NCBI RefSeq assembly: GCF_014596945.1
Contig: NZ_JACVXB010000002.1
Coordinates: forward strand, 306,172-370,171
Length of the DNA: 64,000 nucleotides
Direction: 5' to 3'
From: Aestuariibaculum sediminum
GTDB taxonomy: Bacteria > Bacteroidota > Bacteroidia > Flavobacteriales > Flavobacteriaceae
Shown here: positions 1 to 8,081 of the stretch, one piece after another
Layout: each line of letters starts with the position of its first letter
How positions within the stretch are numbered: the stretch's first letter is position 1
Translations under genes and position numbers: made by a program
Notes under the pieces: model-generated
What the model was told of the DNA's origin: nothing
Seen by the model: only the letters and a program-made list of their open reading frames with translations
The model's database searches: none

Positions 1-2329
1 TAAACGAGGCATCATCCAAAGCATTAATGGTCACGGATTGAGTATCAGAGTTAGGACACGTTCCGTTCGTGGTATAGGTCACGGTATACGTACCTGCAGT
101 AGAGGCCGACACATCGATAACCCCAGTAGACGCGTTTATAGAAAGTCCAGACGTGGAACTAAAGCTACCCCCAGAAAGCCCTGTAATAGTCGGTGTCGGA
201 TCACTATCATTTACACAATAGGCCGCAGCGGAATAATTAAATGAGGCATCATCCAAAGCATTAATCGTTACGGATTGGGTATCAGAGTTGGGACACGTCC
301 CATTTGTTGTATAGGTTACCGTATACGTACCTGCATTAGAAGCCGACACATCGATCACCCCGGTAGACGCATTAATAACAAGTCCGGTAGTCGAACTAAA
401 GCTACCCCCAGAAAGCCCTGCAATAGTCGGTGTAGGATCACTATCATTTACACAATAGGCCGCAGCGGAATAACTAAATGAGGCATCATCCAAAGCATTA
501 ATGGTCACGGATTGGGTCGCTGAGTTGGGACACGTCCCGTTCGTGGTATAGGTTACCGTATACGTACCAGCGGTAGAAGCTGACACATCGATCACCCCGG
601 TAGCGGCATTTATAGAGAGTCCAGACGTGGAACTAAAGCTACCCCCAGAAAGCCCTGTAATAGTTGGCGTAGGATCGGAATCATCGACGCAGTAAGCTGC
701 AGCGGAATAATTAAACGAGGCATCATCCAAAGCATTAATGGTCACGGATTGAGTATCAGAGTTAGGACACGTTCCGTTCGTGGTATAGGTCACGGTATAC
801 GTACCTGCAGTAGAGGCCGACACATCGATAACCCCAGTAGACGCGTTTATAGAAAGTCCAGACGTGGAACTAAAGCTACCCCCAGAAAGCCCTGTAATAG
901 TCGGTGTCGGATCACTATCATTTACACAATAGGCCGCAGCGGAATAATTAAATGAGGCATCATCCAAAGCATTAATCGTTACGGATTGGGTATCAGAGTT
1001 GGGACACGTCCCATTTGTTGTATAGGTTACCGTATACGTACCTGCATTAGAAGCCGACACATCGATCACCCCGGTAGACGCATTAATAACAAGTCCGGTA
1101 GTCGAACTAAAGCTACCCCCAGAAAGCCCTGCAATAGTCGGTGTAGGATCACTATCATTTACACAATAGGCCGCAGCGGAATAACTAAATGAGGCATCAT
1201 CCAAAGCATTAATGGTCACGGATTGGGTCGCTGAGTTGGGACACGTCCCGTTCGTGGTATAGGTTACCGTATACGTACCAGCGGTAGAAGCTGACACATC
1301 GATCACCCCGGTAGCGGCATTTATAGAGAGTCCAGACGTGGAACTAAAGCTACCCCCAGAAAGCCCTGTAATAGTTGGCGTAGGATCGGAATCATCGACG
1401 CAGTAAGCTGCAGCGGAATAATTAAACGAGGCATCATCCGTTGCTAAGACATTTCCTGTGACAGCTATTTGTTTTGTTTGTGCTCCAGTAGATGAGATAG
1501 ATATATTTCCGGATGTATTTCCTGAAACTCCAGCTTTTAACCGAATATATATGGCTGTGGATGAAACCACACCACTAGATTGAGTAAGCGTTAAACTATT
1601 AGTATAGCTAGTGCCATTTAAGGAATACTCGAAATTAGCAAGTGCATTAAAGACAATATCATTCGTTAAATTGGTACCTGAGATACTTATAGCTTGGGCT
1701 TCGGATTCAGCACTATTACAAGAAGTAAAATTTGATAGTGATACAGAAATACCAATGTATGGATCCGAACTACCTCTAAAAAGTTGAACGGTAAAAACAT
1801 TATTATAAATTCCAATCAAGTCAGGATAATTATCATCATTAACATCTACTAGGACATATTGATTAGGTAAATTATTTCCGTTATTATTATAAAAAGATCC
1901 GGTAACTAAACTGGAAGTAGGATTACTGAAATTACCGTCCGTATTTTCGGTTAATTTTGGCCTTGGCCAGTAATAATCCGAGGTAATGTGGTCTCGGTCG
2001 CTATCCGCATCAATATCCCATAGAATACCATGGGCTCTATTTGGAATTCTGTAATCAGGTGTGGAAGCTAATGCTCCGGAGCCATCATTAAAGAAAAGTA
2101 ATATATCATTAGAATCATAAATTAGATCTAAGTCTCCATCAAAATCATAATCTAATATTCGTATATCTCCTCCAGAAGAAGACGTACCAATATCGTAAAC
2201 CAGGTTTCGAGACCAGTTTGAACCGTTAAATGTAATGCTGTATATTTTTGATGTAAAATCGGCATAATAAATCTCATTTATACCATCATTATCAAGATCG
2301 GCAGCTGAAGACTGCCTGTTACTTGTCAT
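1..2329 (-). CDS. C-terminal part of a large secreted FG-GAP/Ig-like repeat protein (partial, downstream of an in-frame stop)
   Basis: This frame is open from the TAA at 2369-2371 down to the left edge and is the same frame as the 307-residue ORF upstream. The first ATG after the stop is at 2329, but that Met is probably not a natural start, since no signal peptide follows. Residues near the beginning are FG-GAP/VCBS calcium-binding blades (DLDNDGINEIYY, DYDFDGDLDLIY, DVNDDNYPDLIG). Then come an about 110-residue beta-rich segment with a Cys (FTSCNSAESEAQ) and six 79-residue Ig-like repeats. The end of the gene, where a T9SS sorting domain would be expected, lies outside the window. Together with the next entry this is best read as one exported adhesin-like protein whose gene carries a nonsense codon. 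A sequencing error is the main alternative. Confidence 0.75.
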   Translation of the reverse strand, partial: MTSNRQSSAADLDNDGINEIYYADFTSKIYSITFNGSNWSRNLVYDIGTSSSGGDIRILDYDFDGDLDLIYDSNDILLFFNDGSGALASTPDYRIPNRAHGILWDIDADSDRDHITSDYYWPRPKLTENTDGNFSNPTSSLVTGSFYNNNGNNLPNQYVLVDVNDDNYPDLIGIYNNVFTVQLFRGSSDPYIGISVSLSNFTSCNSAESEAQAISISGTNLTNDIVFNALANFEYSLNGTSYTNSLTLTQSSGVVSSTAIYIRLKAGVSGNTSGNISISSTGAQTKQIAVTGNVLATDDASFNYSAAAYCVDDSDPTPTITGLSGGSFSSTSGLSINAATGVIDVSASTAGTYTVTYTTNGTCPNSATQSVTINALDDASFSYSAAAYCVNDSDPTPTIAGLSGGSFSSTTGLVINASTGVIDVSASNAGTYTVTYTTNGTCPNSDTQSVTINALDDASFNYSAAAYCVNDSDPTPTITGLSGGSFSSTSGLSINASTGVIDVSASTAGTYTVTYTTNGTCPNSDTQSVTINALDDASFNYSAAAYCVDDSDPTPTITGLSGGSFSSTSGLSINAATGVIDVSASTAGTYTVTYTTNGTCPNSATQSVTINALDDASFSYSAAAYCVNDSDPTPTIAGLSGGSFSSTTGLVINASTGVIDVSASNAGTYTVTYTTNGTCPNSDTQSVTINALDDASFNYSAAAYCVNDSDPTPTITGLSGGSFSSTSGLSINASTGVIDVSASTAGTYTVTYTTNGTCPNSDTQSVTINALDDASF
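6..1427 (-). repeat. Six tandem 237-bp units, arranged as a 711-bp triplet present twice
   Basis: Units begin at 6, 243, 480, 717, 954 and 1191, each 237 bp, and encode 79 residues in frame on the minus strand. The core reads DDASFxYSAAAYC...GTYTVTYTTNGTCPNS. The three units differ from each other (for example YCVDD against YCVND), but the block 6-716 and the block 717-1427 look identical base for base when read side by side. The array stops at 1440, where the sequence changes to unrelated coding DNA. It reaches the left edge, so the real copy number is unknown. Each unit has two Cys and looks like an Ig-like/HYR-type beta-sandwich domain of a surface protein. Confidence 0.95.
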
Positions 2330-2368
2330 ACCGTCACTACTATTGCCAAAAACGTCAGCTCCTAATGT

Positions 2369-3292
2369 TTAAGTACCAGAATTATTATTAATGATTTGTG
2401 CAACAATATTATTTCCTGTATTTGTTGCAGGAATATTTGAAGTACAAACTATATCATAATCGCCGTCTAAATCATAATCCGTGAATTCAATTAAATGTCC
2501 GTTGGTTCCAGCAAGGGAGATTTGTTGTGTTGTAAAATTTCCGCTGCCATCATTACTTAAAATGTATACTATATTGTTACTTCCAGAAGCTACAATATCG
2601 GGATCACCATCATTATCTAAATCAGTAACATTGTAATGAAATACGTTATAAGTTCCAAAATTGACCAAAGCATTGGTATAGTTGGCAGCACTGCCAGATC
2701 CATCATTAAATAGTATTTGTAAGCCTTCGGGAGTAGTACCTTTTCGGATTAGGAAATCTTGATTACCATCTAAATCAAAATCAGCCACCTCCATTTGAGA
2801 TCCATTGTTATAACCACTACCTGGAGTAGCTACAATTTTGTAGGTATAAGGGGAAAAACTTGTTGGATCATAAGTTAAGCTTAAACTACCAGCAGTATAT
2901 TGATTTACAGTAAAGTTTTTTTGGTTGCTTGTTAAATTACCGCAACGTACTTTAATATTGGTGTTTACAGGTGCCGATGGTACTACAAAACTAATTGAGT
3001 TGGAGGTTATCGATGTAGGTACGACCTCAATGTTACCTACCACCACTTTTGTGTTAGAGTCATCTATAAAATTACTTCCGGTGATGGTTATTATTTCACC
3101 TTTCTCTGCATTGTTAGCAGAAAGAGAAACAATTGTTGGAGGAGAAAGAATTGGATTTACATATACCTTTGAGTATTTAGTAGTGGTATATGTAGTAAAA
3201 TTTGAAGTGTTTTTATAAGCTTTACTTTGAGTATGATATAAAATAATGATACACAAAGTCAGGCTAACTTTTGTAATAAAATTAACTTTCAT
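2369..3292 (-). CDS. N-terminal part of secreted FG-GAP/IPT-TIG protein, ending at an in-frame TAA
   Basis: 307 codons. Residues 1-25 form a signal peptide (MKVNFITKVSLTLCIIILYH, then TQSKA). Residues about 50-130 read as an IPT/TIG Ig-like domain (PPTIVSLS...GEIITITGSNF...VRCGNLTSN). Residues about 160-300 are FG-GAP/VCBS propeller blades with Asp-rich loops (DFDLDGNQDF, DLDNDGDPDIV, DYDLDGDYDIV). The protein stops after NNNSGT, in the middle of the propeller, and the same frame then continues with more blades. The product therefore looks truncated. The FG-GAP propeller is typical of secreted flavobacterial surface proteins; its ligand cannot be told from the sequence. Confidence 0.8.
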   Translation of the reverse strand: MKVNFITKVSLTLCIIILYHTQSKAYKNTSNFTTYTTTKYSKVYVNPILSPPTIVSLSANNAEKGEIITITGSNFIDDSNTKVVVGNIEVVPTSITSNSISFVVPSAPVNTNIKVRCGNLTSNQKNFTVNQYTAGSLSLTYDPTSFSPYTYKIVATPGSGYNNGSQMEVADFDLDGNQDFLIRKGTTPEGLQILFNDGSGSAANYTNALVNFGTYNVFHYNVTDLDNDGDPDIVASGSNNIVYILSNDGSGNFTTQQISLAGTNGHLIEFTDYDLDGDYDIVCTSNIPATNTGNNIVAQIINNNSGT

Positions 3293-3670
3293 TTGTATTT
3301 TGATTTTGGGGTTAAATCGTTGTAAAAATACAAAATTCTGTTAGATAAAGTGTTTATTAATACCGATGAAAAATAAACCGTATTGTAATTAGCTGAAAAT
3401 TAATTATTTATAATGACAGAAAAAACATATTAAATTGTAAGAAAATAAAACGTTTTATCTTGTATTGTATGGTTTTGTTTTGAAAAATTAAGGAAATATT
3501 TTGGTTATAATAAAGGATGAAGTATAAAATAACGTGTCAATTGTCGTAGTAATTTAAGGAATCATGGAATTGTGAAGTTTTTCTATTAATTTCTAATGTA
3601 TCAAAATTTTTAAGAATTAAACGAGCTAAAAAGCATATTATATAGAATGTATATAAATAACATAAAATTT

Positions 3671-3711
3671 TATAAATATGTCAATTACATTATGAAATTG
3701 ACTTATTTATA
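3671..3711. repeat. Imperfect inverted repeat in the 482-bp intergenic region
   Basis: The arms TATAAATATGTCAATT and AAATTGACTTATTTATA pair with one mismatch around a short loop. It lies just beyond the terminator-like hairpin at 3717-3754. The rest of 3293-3774 is very AT-rich, with no ORF or RNA gene that I can recognise. Confidence 0.5.
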
Positions 3712-3716
3712 AATGA

Positions 3717-3754
3717 AAAAGCCATTATTCATTTTCAGAATAACGGCTTTATTT
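3717..3754 (-). terminator. Rho-independent terminator of the thioredoxin-peroxiredoxin operon
   Basis: On the minus strand AAAGCCGTTATTC pairs with GAATAATGGCTTT (one G-U) and is followed by a T run. It sits 20 bp past the stop of the last gene of the operon. Confidence 0.75.
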
Positions 3755-3774
3755 AGTACTAAATAATTTTTGGC

Positions 3775-4032
3775 TTATTTGTCAATAGCACCTAGAACGC
3801 GTCCCATAAAGTTGTTAAGGGCTTCTTTTTTAGGTGTACCATCTTTAATCATTTTATTAACCTCTACAGCACCGTACATATTGGAGATTAATTCTCCAAT
3901 CACGTCTAATTCTTCATCTTTTAAAGAAGGAACTTCTGTAAGAGCTTCAAGGGTTTCAATGGTTTCAATAACGAAATCTTCGTCATTGTCTTCAATAAAC
4001 TGGGTTAAATGTTTAATTACTGGTAACTTCAT
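3775..4032 (-). CDS. Small conserved protein of the peroxiredoxin operon (DUF6952-like)
   Basis: 85 residues, no Cys, acidic and mostly helical in appearance, with no signal peptide or membrane segment, so cytoplasmic. I recall it as a small flavobacterial family (DUF6952) found beside thioredoxin and 2-Cys peroxiredoxin; that name is from memory. Its start ATG lies inside the end of the thioredoxin gene (20-bp overlap in another frame), so the two are probably translationally coupled. It is the last gene of a three-gene operon (peroxiredoxin, thioredoxin, this). The molecular function is unknown. The context suggests an accessory role in peroxide defence or thiol redox, which is inference only. 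Confidence 0.85.
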   Translation of the reverse strand: MKLPVIKHLTQFIEDNDEDFVIETIETLEALTEVPSLKDEELDVIGELISNMYGAVEVNKMIKDGTPKKEALNNFMGRVLGAIDK

Positions 4033-4327
4033 TGACTAAATCTTTTAAAACATCAAATTTGTTAGTTTGCACCTGGTTTACAAAAGCACCTGCCTTAAAA
4101 GTAGCGAAAGTAGGTAAATTATCTACTGTGGCTAATTTTCTAGACTCAGGAAACTTTTCCGCATCGGCCATAACAAACGTAATGTTTTCGTTTTCTGTAG
4201 CTAATTTTTTGAATTTAGGTTTCATTATGCGACAATTGCCGCACCATGTTGCAGAAAACTGAACAACTACAGTATCATTTTGCGATATAAGTTCTTTTAA
4301 ATTATCTTGTTCTAATTCTTTAATCAT
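4013..4327 (-). CDS. Thioredoxin family protein
   Basis: 104 residues with the active-site motif WCGNC (residues about 28-32) in place of the classic WCGPC, and the cis-Pro segment NLPTF near residue 71. One thioredoxin domain, no signal peptide: a cytoplasmic disulfide reductase. It lies 7 bp downstream of the 2-Cys peroxiredoxin and overlaps the following small gene by 20 bp. The likely role is to reduce the peroxiredoxin encoded with it. The Pro-to-Asn change in the CxxC loop is expected to shift the redox potential relative to TrxA, so it may be a dedicated partner rather than the general thioredoxin. Confidence 0.92.
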   Translation of the reverse strand: MIKELEQDNLKELISQNDTVVVQFSATWCGNCRIMKPKFKKLATENENITFVMADAEKFPESRKLATVDNLPTFATFKAGAFVNQVQTNKFDVLKDLVNEVTSN

Positions 4328-4334
4328 AATTAGA

Positions 4335-4979
4335 TTAGTTTAAGTGTGCTTTTAGGTATTCAGCGGTTCCTGCAGCGTTAGCTTGCATCGCTTGCTTACC
4401 TTCTTCCCAGTTTGCAGGACAAACTTCACCTTTTTCTTGAACGTGCGTTAAAGCATCAATTAAACGTAAGTATTCGCTAACATTTCTTCCTAGTGGCATG
4501 TTGTTAACGCTTTCATGTTGTACCATACCATCTTCGTCGATTAGGTAAGTAGCTCTGTATGTTACGTTGTCACCTTCAACCTGTACTGTTCCAGTTTCTT
4601 CGTCGTAAGTTTCTTTAGTTATATCTAAAATGCCTAAAATACTAGATAAGTTTCTGTTGCTGTCGGCTAATAAAGGGTAAGTTACACCTTCAATTCCTCC
4701 GTTATCTTTAGCAGTACTTAACCATGCAAAGTGAACTTCGGGAGTATCACAAGAAGCTCCAATTACGATGGTATTACGTTTTTCGAATTCTCCTAAAGCA
4801 GCTTGAAACGCATGTAATTCGGTAGGACATACAAAAGTAAAATCTTTTGGGTACCAGAATAAAAGTACTTTTTTCTTGTTGTTAACAGCTTCTTCCAGAA
4901 CGTTTACTTTAAAAGTATCGCCTAAATCGTTCATTGCGTCAACGTTTAAATTTGGAAATTTTTTTCCTACTAATGCCAT
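4335..4979 (-). CDS. 2-Cys peroxiredoxin (AhpC/TSA family)
   Basis: 214 residues. The peroxidatic Cys lies in the motif FTFVCPTELHAF (about residues 48-59) and the resolving Cys in VCPANW near residue 187, so this is a typical 2-Cys AhpC-type enzyme that reduces hydrogen peroxide and organic hydroperoxides. A Prx-type C-terminal segment follows. It is the first gene of the operon with thioredoxin and the small DUF6952-like protein. No AhpF is encoded nearby, which supports the adjacent thioredoxin as reductant. A -7 box (5019-5026) lies about 40 bp upstream of the ATG. Confidence 0.95.
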   Translation of the reverse strand: MALVGKKFPNLNVDAMNDLGDTFKVNVLEEAVNNKKKVLLFWYPKDFTFVCPTELHAFQAALGEFEKRNTIVIGASCDTPEVHFAWLSTAKDNGGIEGVTYPLLADSNRNLSSILGILDITKETYDEETGTVQVEGDNVTYRATYLIDEDGMVQHESVNNMPLGRNVSEYLRLIDALTHVQEKGEVCPANWEEGKQAMQANAAGTAEYLKAHLN

Positions 4980-5018
4980 GTTTTTATTATTTATTAAGTT
5001 ATTTATTTTTTACGCTTG

Positions 5019-5026
5019 CAAATATA
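5019..5026 (-). promoter_or_regulatory. -7 box upstream of the peroxiredoxin operon
   Basis: Minus strand TATATTTG matches the Bacteroidetes TAnnTTTG element. No TTG is found at the ideal 19-bp spacing, so only the -7 element is supported. Confidence 0.55.
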
Positions 5027-5121
5027 AAAACGGAACATTATTAATTTGAGATACAAAATCTTTAAAATCTATTGTTTAATAGGTTTTAATTATTGAAGCT
5101 TATTGTAGTTATAGTATCTTG

Positions 5122-6591
5122 TTATTTATCAGAGAGTTGTCTTATTTTAATGGAAAGCCCAGCAAATAATAAAGTTGTAAACGGACTTAACCAGTTAAAT
5201 ATCGCGTAACCCATATAATGGAGTGTGTCCACTCCTAAAACGCTACTTTGATATGCACCACAGGTATTCCATGGGATTAATACCGATGTTACTGTCCCTG
5301 AGTCTTCAAGGGTACGACTTAAATTTTCGGGAGCTAACCCTTTTTCTCTAAATGCCTTCGCATACATCTTACCTGGTACCACAATGGCCAAATATTGGTC
5401 ACTCGCAGTGATGTTTAGGGCTAAACAACTAGCCACAGTACTAGCAAATAAGCCAAATGTTGTGTGGAAAAGTTTTAATAAAGATTTTGTGATTCTGGAT
5501 AAAGCACCAATACCATCCATAATTCCTCCAAAAACCATTGCAGATAAAATTAGTAAAATAGTCCAGATCATACCTGCCATACCACCAGCAGAAAACAAAT
5601 CGTTTAGCTTTTCGTTTTCGGTTGTAATTTGTGTATCAGTAAAAATAGCATTGATAACGCTATTTGTTTTACTGTCTGATATTTGAATCAAAATATCATT
5701 TTGAAAAATAATAGCAAAAATAGCTGCAATTATCACGCCGGTAGTTAAAGCTATAATGGGTTTTGTTTTAAAAAGAATTAAAGCAATAACCACAATTGGA
5801 ACTATAAACAATAGCGGCGTAATATTAAATGTGGTCTTAATAGTATTTAATAAATTGCCCAAATCTGCATTCCCTGTAGTTTCTATGCTAATACTTAATA
5901 CAGAGAAAAATATAAGGGTTACAATTAGGGTAGGCACAGTGGTTATACTCATGTAGCGAATGTGCGTAAATAAATCAGTTCCTGCCATAGCTGGAGCTAA
6001 GTTTGTAGTATCACTTAAGGGCGACATTTTGTCTCCAAAATATGCTCCTGAAATAACCGCTCCCGCAATCATTCCTGTGTTAATACCCAGTGCAGTGCCA
6101 ATTCCAACCAGAGCAATACCTACAGTAGCAGATGTTGTCCAGGAGCTTCCTGTAGCAATAGAAATTATAGCACAAATTATTACCGAAGCAGGTAAAAATA
6201 TAGAGGGATTAAGAACTTGTAGTCCATAATATACCATGGCCGGAATAACACCGCTAACCAACCAAGTACCTGCCAGTGCACCTACCAGAAATAAAATGAT
6301 AATCGGAACAAATACACTTTTCAAATTTTCCCAAACTTCTTTTAACATTATTGATAAAGTAACTTTGTTTTTAAAACCAACAATTGCTGCAATGCCACCA
6401 CCAAAAAGTAAAATTATTTGATTAGTATACGAGCCAAACCACTCTTGATCTTCGACAAAAATTATATTAAAAAACAACAAACCAATGAGTATAATTACGG
6501 GGATTAAGGCCTCCCAAACACTAAGTTCTTTATTTTTTATCACATGAATATTATCGGCTTCGAACTCTGAAATATTTTTGTCGTCTTGCAT
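5122..6591 (-). CDS. nhaC: Na+/H+ antiporter NhaC family
   Basis: 489 residues, inner membrane, about 11-12 hydrophobic helices beginning near residue 26. Recognisable NhaC-type stretches are the TGSSWTTSATVGIAL region (about 160-175), GAYFGDKMSPLSDTTNLAPA (about 195-214) and a C-terminal DSGTVTSVLIPWNTCGAYQS. The family exchanges cytoplasmic Na+ for H+, which fits a marine sodium-dependent organism. Monocistronic: 117 bp separate it from the upstream gene's stop and 142 bp from the peroxiredoxin start. Some members of this wider family exchange organic acids or amines instead, so the substrate is inferred. Confidence 0.9.
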   Translation of the reverse strand: MQDDKNISEFEADNIHVIKNKELSVWEALIPVIILIGLLFFNIIFVEDQEWFGSYTNQIILLFGGGIAAIVGFKNKVTLSIMLKEVWENLKSVFVPIIILFLVGALAGTWLVSGVIPAMVYYGLQVLNPSIFLPASVIICAIISIATGSSWTTSATVGIALVGIGTALGINTGMIAGAVISGAYFGDKMSPLSDTTNLAPAMAGTDLFTHIRYMSITTVPTLIVTLIFFSVLSISIETTGNADLGNLLNTIKTTFNITPLLFIVPIVVIALILFKTKPIIALTTGVIIAAIFAIIFQNDILIQISDSKTNSVINAIFTDTQITTENEKLNDLFSAGGMAGMIWTILLILSAMVFGGIMDGIGALSRITKSLLKLFHTTFGLFASTVASCLALNITASDQYLAIVVPGKMYAKAFREKGLAPENLSRTLEDSGTVTSVLIPWNTCGAYQSSVLGVDTLHYMGYAIFNWLSPFTTLLFAGLSIKIRQLSDK

Positions 6592-6656
6592 TACTTAGGA
6601 ATTTGAATGTAATGTTACAATTTTGAATGAAGTTACGCAAATTCTATTTTTATAAA

Positions 6657-6690
6657 GCAAAAAGACAACCTCTAAAGGCTGTCTTTACTT
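6657..6690 (-). terminator. Terminator of the PLP-lyase gene
   Basis: On the minus strand AAAGACAGCC, a short loop and GGTTGTCTTT form a stem followed by further T residues, 20-50 bp past the lyase stop codon. Confidence 0.75.
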
Positions 6691-6708
6691 GAATCTAAAA
6701 AGAAAAAA

Positions 6709-7923
6709 TTAAACGATAGAGGGTTTTAAAATATGTAACTCAAGCATGCAATCAAACATCATTTTAAAAGTACGTTCTATATCGGCATCTAATCCAATGC
6801 TAAAACGAATTAATCCATCGCTTAGCCCCATCGCTTTTTGTTCATCTAACGGGATTTCTGAAGAGGTTGATGTTCCGGGTGCCGAAAATAAGGTTTTATA
6901 AAACCCTAAACTTACTGCTAGGTAGCCTAAGTTTTTATGCTGCATGAGTTCCATAAGTTGGTTAGCCTTATCTAAACTACCAACATTTATAGTTAGCATA
7001 CCTCCAAAACCATAACTTTCGTTCATCATAGATTTAAATAATTGATGGGAAGGGTGTGATTTTAAACCCGGATACACCGTTTTTAATCCTAAATTTTCAA
7101 ATTTTTTGGCCAGATTTAATGCATTTTTACTGTGCTGTTGCATTCTAATATGCAGTGTTCTTAAGTTTTTTAGTATAGAGCTTGCTCTTAAGCTGTCCAT
7201 AGTAGGGCCCAATAACATCGTAGCTCCCGTATTTACATCGCGTAAGGCATTAATAAATTTATGGGTTCCACAAATAACTCCGCCAACGGTATCACTGCTG
7301 CCATTAATAAATTTGGTTAAGCTGTGGATAACGATATCGGCACCAAGAACTTTAGGCGAAATTGATAAAGGAGAAAATGTGTTATCAACCACCAAAGTAA
7401 GTTTATGCTTTTTAGCGAGAATAGATAGTTTTTTTATGTCAGCAACCTCAAGAAGTGGGTTGCTTACTGTTTCACAAAAAATAACTTTTGTGTTATTGGT
7501 TATGGCCGCTTCTACTGCAGCTAGATTTGTAATATCAACAAAATTGGTTGAAATTTTAAAACGAGGAAGGAAGTTTTTCAAAAAGGCGTAAGTCCCACCG
7601 TAAATCGTTCGACTTGAAATTATATGATCTTCTGCTTGACATAGTTGCAATAACACGCTTGTAATAGCAGCCATGCCAGAAGACGTAACATGTGCAGCTT
7701 CAGTGTTTTCCATTGCCGCAAGAGCTTCTCCTAAATATAAATTAGAAGGCGACGAATGTCTTGAATATAAATAACACCCATCGGCATTGCCTTCAAAAGT
7801 ATCGAACATGGTTTTAGCTGATAAGAAGGTATAAGTAGAAGAATCGGAAACCGAAGGGTTAACGCCTCCAAACTCTCCGAAATATTGTAAATCTTGAATG
7901 TTATTTGCTGGTTTAAATGACAT
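6709..7923 (-). CDS. Cys/Met metabolism PLP-dependent lyase (methionine gamma-lyase-like)
   Basis: 404 residues, fold type I PLP enzyme of the Cys_Met_Meta_PP family. Visible elements are YSRHSSPSN (phosphate-binding Tyr and Arg, near residue 53), SSGMAAI, the Asp in VVDNTFSPL and the Schiff-base Lys in HSLTKFINGSSD (near residue 205). The reaction is probably gamma-elimination from methionine or a related thiol substrate, giving 2-oxobutyrate, ammonia and a thiol. The Cys that is typical of methionine gamma-lyases (YGCT) is Gly here (IYGGTYAF), so cystathionine gamma-lyase or another gamma-family activity is possible. It is divergent from an Lrp-type regulator with a 19-bp palindrome between them, suggesting amino-acid-responsive control. 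Confidence 0.87.
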   Translation of the reverse strand: MSFKPANNIQDLQYFGEFGGVNPSVSDSSTYTFLSAKTMFDTFEGNADGCYLYSRHSSPSNLYLGEALAAMENTEAAHVTSSGMAAITSVLLQLCQAEDHIISSRTIYGGTYAFLKNFLPRFKISTNFVDITNLAAVEAAITNNTKVIFCETVSNPLLEVADIKKLSILAKKHKLTLVVDNTFSPLSISPKVLGADIVIHSLTKFINGSSDTVGGVICGTHKFINALRDVNTGATMLLGPTMDSLRASSILKNLRTLHIRMQQHSKNALNLAKKFENLGLKTVYPGLKSHPSHQLFKSMMNESYGFGGMLTINVGSLDKANQLMELMQHKNLGYLAVSLGFYKTLFSAPGTSTSSEIPLDEQKAMGLSDGLIRFSIGLDADIERTFKMMFDCMLELHILKPSIV

Positions 7924-7990
7924 GTCTTAAAAGTTAAATGAACCATTAAGTTAGTTTATATTAGATTATTTGTCAATTGATATTTGTTTA

Positions 7991-8009
7991 TATAGATTTT
8001 AAATCTATA
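7991..8009. promoter_or_regulatory. 19-bp palindrome between PLP lyase and Lrp gene, candidate Lrp operator
   Basis: TATAGATTTTAAATCTATA has 9-bp arms around a single central base. Its inner 15 bases keep the YAG...CTR ends of the E. coli Lrp site (established consensus YAGHAWATTWTDCTR). It lies midway between the two divergent start codons. Confidence 0.6.
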
Positions 8010-8081
8010 ATTTAATATTATATTAAAAAATATTTCAAATAACATGCGGATATATTTAACTTTAATGAAAATTTTACAATT

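Noticed and set aside
38-1192. Four plus-strand ORFs of 68 codons, two of them present twice
   Set aside because: They are antisense shadows of the 237-bp coding repeats on the minus strand. They are Arg-rich without domain character and recur only because the repeat recurs.
1-1440. Regular repeats that might suggest a CRISPR array
   Set aside because: Units are 237 bp, contiguous, in frame and protein-coding, with no repeat-spacer pattern.
3293-3774. Search for an RNA gene or small ORF in the AT-rich gap
   Set aside because: Only a hairpin terminator and an AT-rich inverted repeat could be supported.
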